Origin: Bacillota bacterium
GTDB lineage: Bacteria; Bacillota_A; Clostridia; Lachnospirales; Lachnospiraceae
Length of the DNA stretch: 5,030 nt
Direction: 5' to 3'
Assembly (NCBI GenBank): GCA_023443925.1
Contig: JAEZSL010000113.1
Span: 1-5,030, forward strand
Below the pieces are notes generated by a model that saw only the letters and a list, made by a program, of their open reading frames with translations, was not told the DNA's origin and did no database searches. The position numbers and the translations under genes were made by a program. Below, piece after piece: positions 4,528 through 5,030 of the stretch. The first letter of the stretch is position 1, and every line of letters starts with the position of its first letter.

Positions 4528-4734
4528 TTAATCACTTTTGTATTCTAAAATATCTCCTGGCTGGCATTCTAATGCTTTGCATATTGCATCTAAAGTTGAA
4601 AGTCTGATGGCTTTTGCCTTTTCATTTTTTAATATCGAAAGGTTGGACATTGTTATTCCGACCTTCTCCGAAAGTTCTGTCACACTCATTTTCCTTTTAG
4701 CCAGCATTACATCAATATTAATTATAATTGCCAC
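4528..4734 (-). CDS. Small Cro/C1-type HTH regulator (YozG-like)
   Basis: This encodes a 68-residue DNA-binding protein that is almost entirely one XRE-type helix-turn-helix domain. V18-T-E-L-S-E-K-V-G-I-T-M-S-N-L-S-I-L-K-N (18-37) is the HTH, followed by I-R-L-S-T-L-D-A-I-C-K-A-L-E-C-Q-P-G-D-I-L-E-Y (43-65), the typical ending of this short subfamily. The start is GTG at 4732-4734, with GAGGTG 5 nt upstream that overlaps the stop codon of the DUF2975 gene. Only 9 nt separate the genes, so the pair is almost certainly one operon with coupled translation. In Firmicutes this regulator type regularly accompanies DUF2975 membrane proteins. Its DNA target is unknown; autoregulation or control of the downstream cbrA-like gene is plausible. 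Confidence 0.93.
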   Translation of the reverse strand: MAIIINIDVMLAKRKMSVTELSEKVGITMSNLSILKNEKAKAIRLSTLDAICKALECQPGDILEYKSD

Positions 4735-4743
4735 CTTATCACC

Positions 4744-5030
4744 TCACACTGTTAAATCATTTTCTGATTTAATATCAATGGCTTCTTTTAAAAGTTGTTG
4801 AAGAACCGCAGCAAAGACTGCAATCACAATGGACGCAAAGATAATGATGCAGGGGAAGCCTACAAGACCTGGTGCATCGTCTGCCTCTGCAAAGGGATAT
4901 AGAAGTGGTATGATTCCTGCGTATATTATACTGATTGTGATTGCACAATATTTTATCTTCTTTAAAGCACTTACGGATAATTCCGAGAAAGCTTTGTTGT
5001 GATCAATATAGCTTAGAAGTTTGAAAGCCT
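4744..5030 (-). CDS. DUF2975 membrane protein, C-terminal part (cut by window edge)
   Basis: This reading frame is open from the right edge to a TGA at 4744-4746, giving 94 residues; the N-terminus lies outside the window. The visible part begins A-F-K-L-L-S-Y-I-D-H-N-K-A-F-S-E-L-S, a segment characteristic of DUF2975 proteins. Two hydrophobic segments follow: about 27-47 (Y-C-A-I-T-I-S-I-I-Y and on to L-L-Y-P-F) and about 57-77 (F-P-C-I-I-I-F-A-S-I-V-I-A-V-F-A-A-V). The acidic loop A-E-A-D-D-A-P-G lies between them. The tail is Q-Q-L-L-K-E-A-I-D-I-K-S-E-N-D-L. It is an integral membrane protein of unknown function, probably with four helices in full. The stop codon overlaps the Shine-Dalgarno of the HTH gene. 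A membrane partner that modulates the small HTH protein is a reasonable inference but is not shown by sequence. Confidence 0.85.
   Translation of the reverse strand, partial: AFKLLSYIDHNKAFSELSVSALKKIKYCAITISIIYAGIIPLLYPFAEADDAPGLVGFPCIIIFASIVIAVFAAVLQQLLKEAIDIKSENDLTV

Noticed and set aside
4538..4801. Rightward 87-codon open frame over the HTH and DUF2975 genes
   Set aside because: It crosses two real leftward genes antisense. Its hydrophobic look comes from the complementary strand of the HTH gene.

Overview
The window looks like a low-GC, AT-rich chromosomal segment of an anaerobic Firmicute, most likely a clostridium of the Lachnospiraceae type. The evidence is strong AGGAGG-type ribosome binding sites, T-tract terminators, an EFR1-type flavodoxin/2x[4Fe-4S] protein, a DUF2975 plus YozG-like HTH pair, and HxlR and TetR regulators of the kind common in that group. 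No rRNA, tRNA, CRISPR array, transposase or prophage gene was seen. Assignments come from reading motifs and from memory of the families; no database search was run.

Layout: (1) Positions 1-15 hold the first five codons of a leftward gene. Its leader carries an 11-bp inverted repeat that places the Shine-Dalgarno in a loop and the start codon in a stem. About 220 bp of AT-rich, apparently empty DNA follows, up to a clear leftward terminator (286-320). (2) A leftward block (2324 to 333) contains a TetR-family regulator, an HxlR/DUF24-family regulator, an isochorismatase-like cysteine hydrolase and a small MORN-repeat protein. The hydrolase has its own promoter, overlapped by two palindromes, one of them a perfect 10-bp-arm inverted repeat; this fits control by the adjacent HxlR protein. 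The hydrolase and MORN genes are tightly coupled. (3) Divergent from tetR, a rightward gene encodes a flavodoxin-ferredoxin (EFR1-type) electron-transfer protein. (4) Two hairpins separate it from a convergent, leftward FAD-dependent oxidoreductase resembling E. coli CbrA (geranylgeranyl-reductase superfamily). (5) Upstream of that gene, in the same direction, lie a small Cro/C1-type HTH regulator and the C-terminal part of a DUF2975 membrane protein that runs off the right edge.

How they may work together (inference): the two central regulators probably control redox or xenobiotic-response genes, with HxlR acting on the hydrolase-MORN pair and TetR on the divergent EFR1 gene. The DUF2975-HTH pair may be cotranscribed with the CbrA-like gene, because no terminator is seen between them.

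The most unusual sequence-level observation is an exact 23-bp segment of the MORN gene, encoding its Y-W-E-W-Y-R-P stretch, that recurs about 1.27 kb away between tetR and hxlR. There it remains in an open frame that runs into the HxlR coding sequence.
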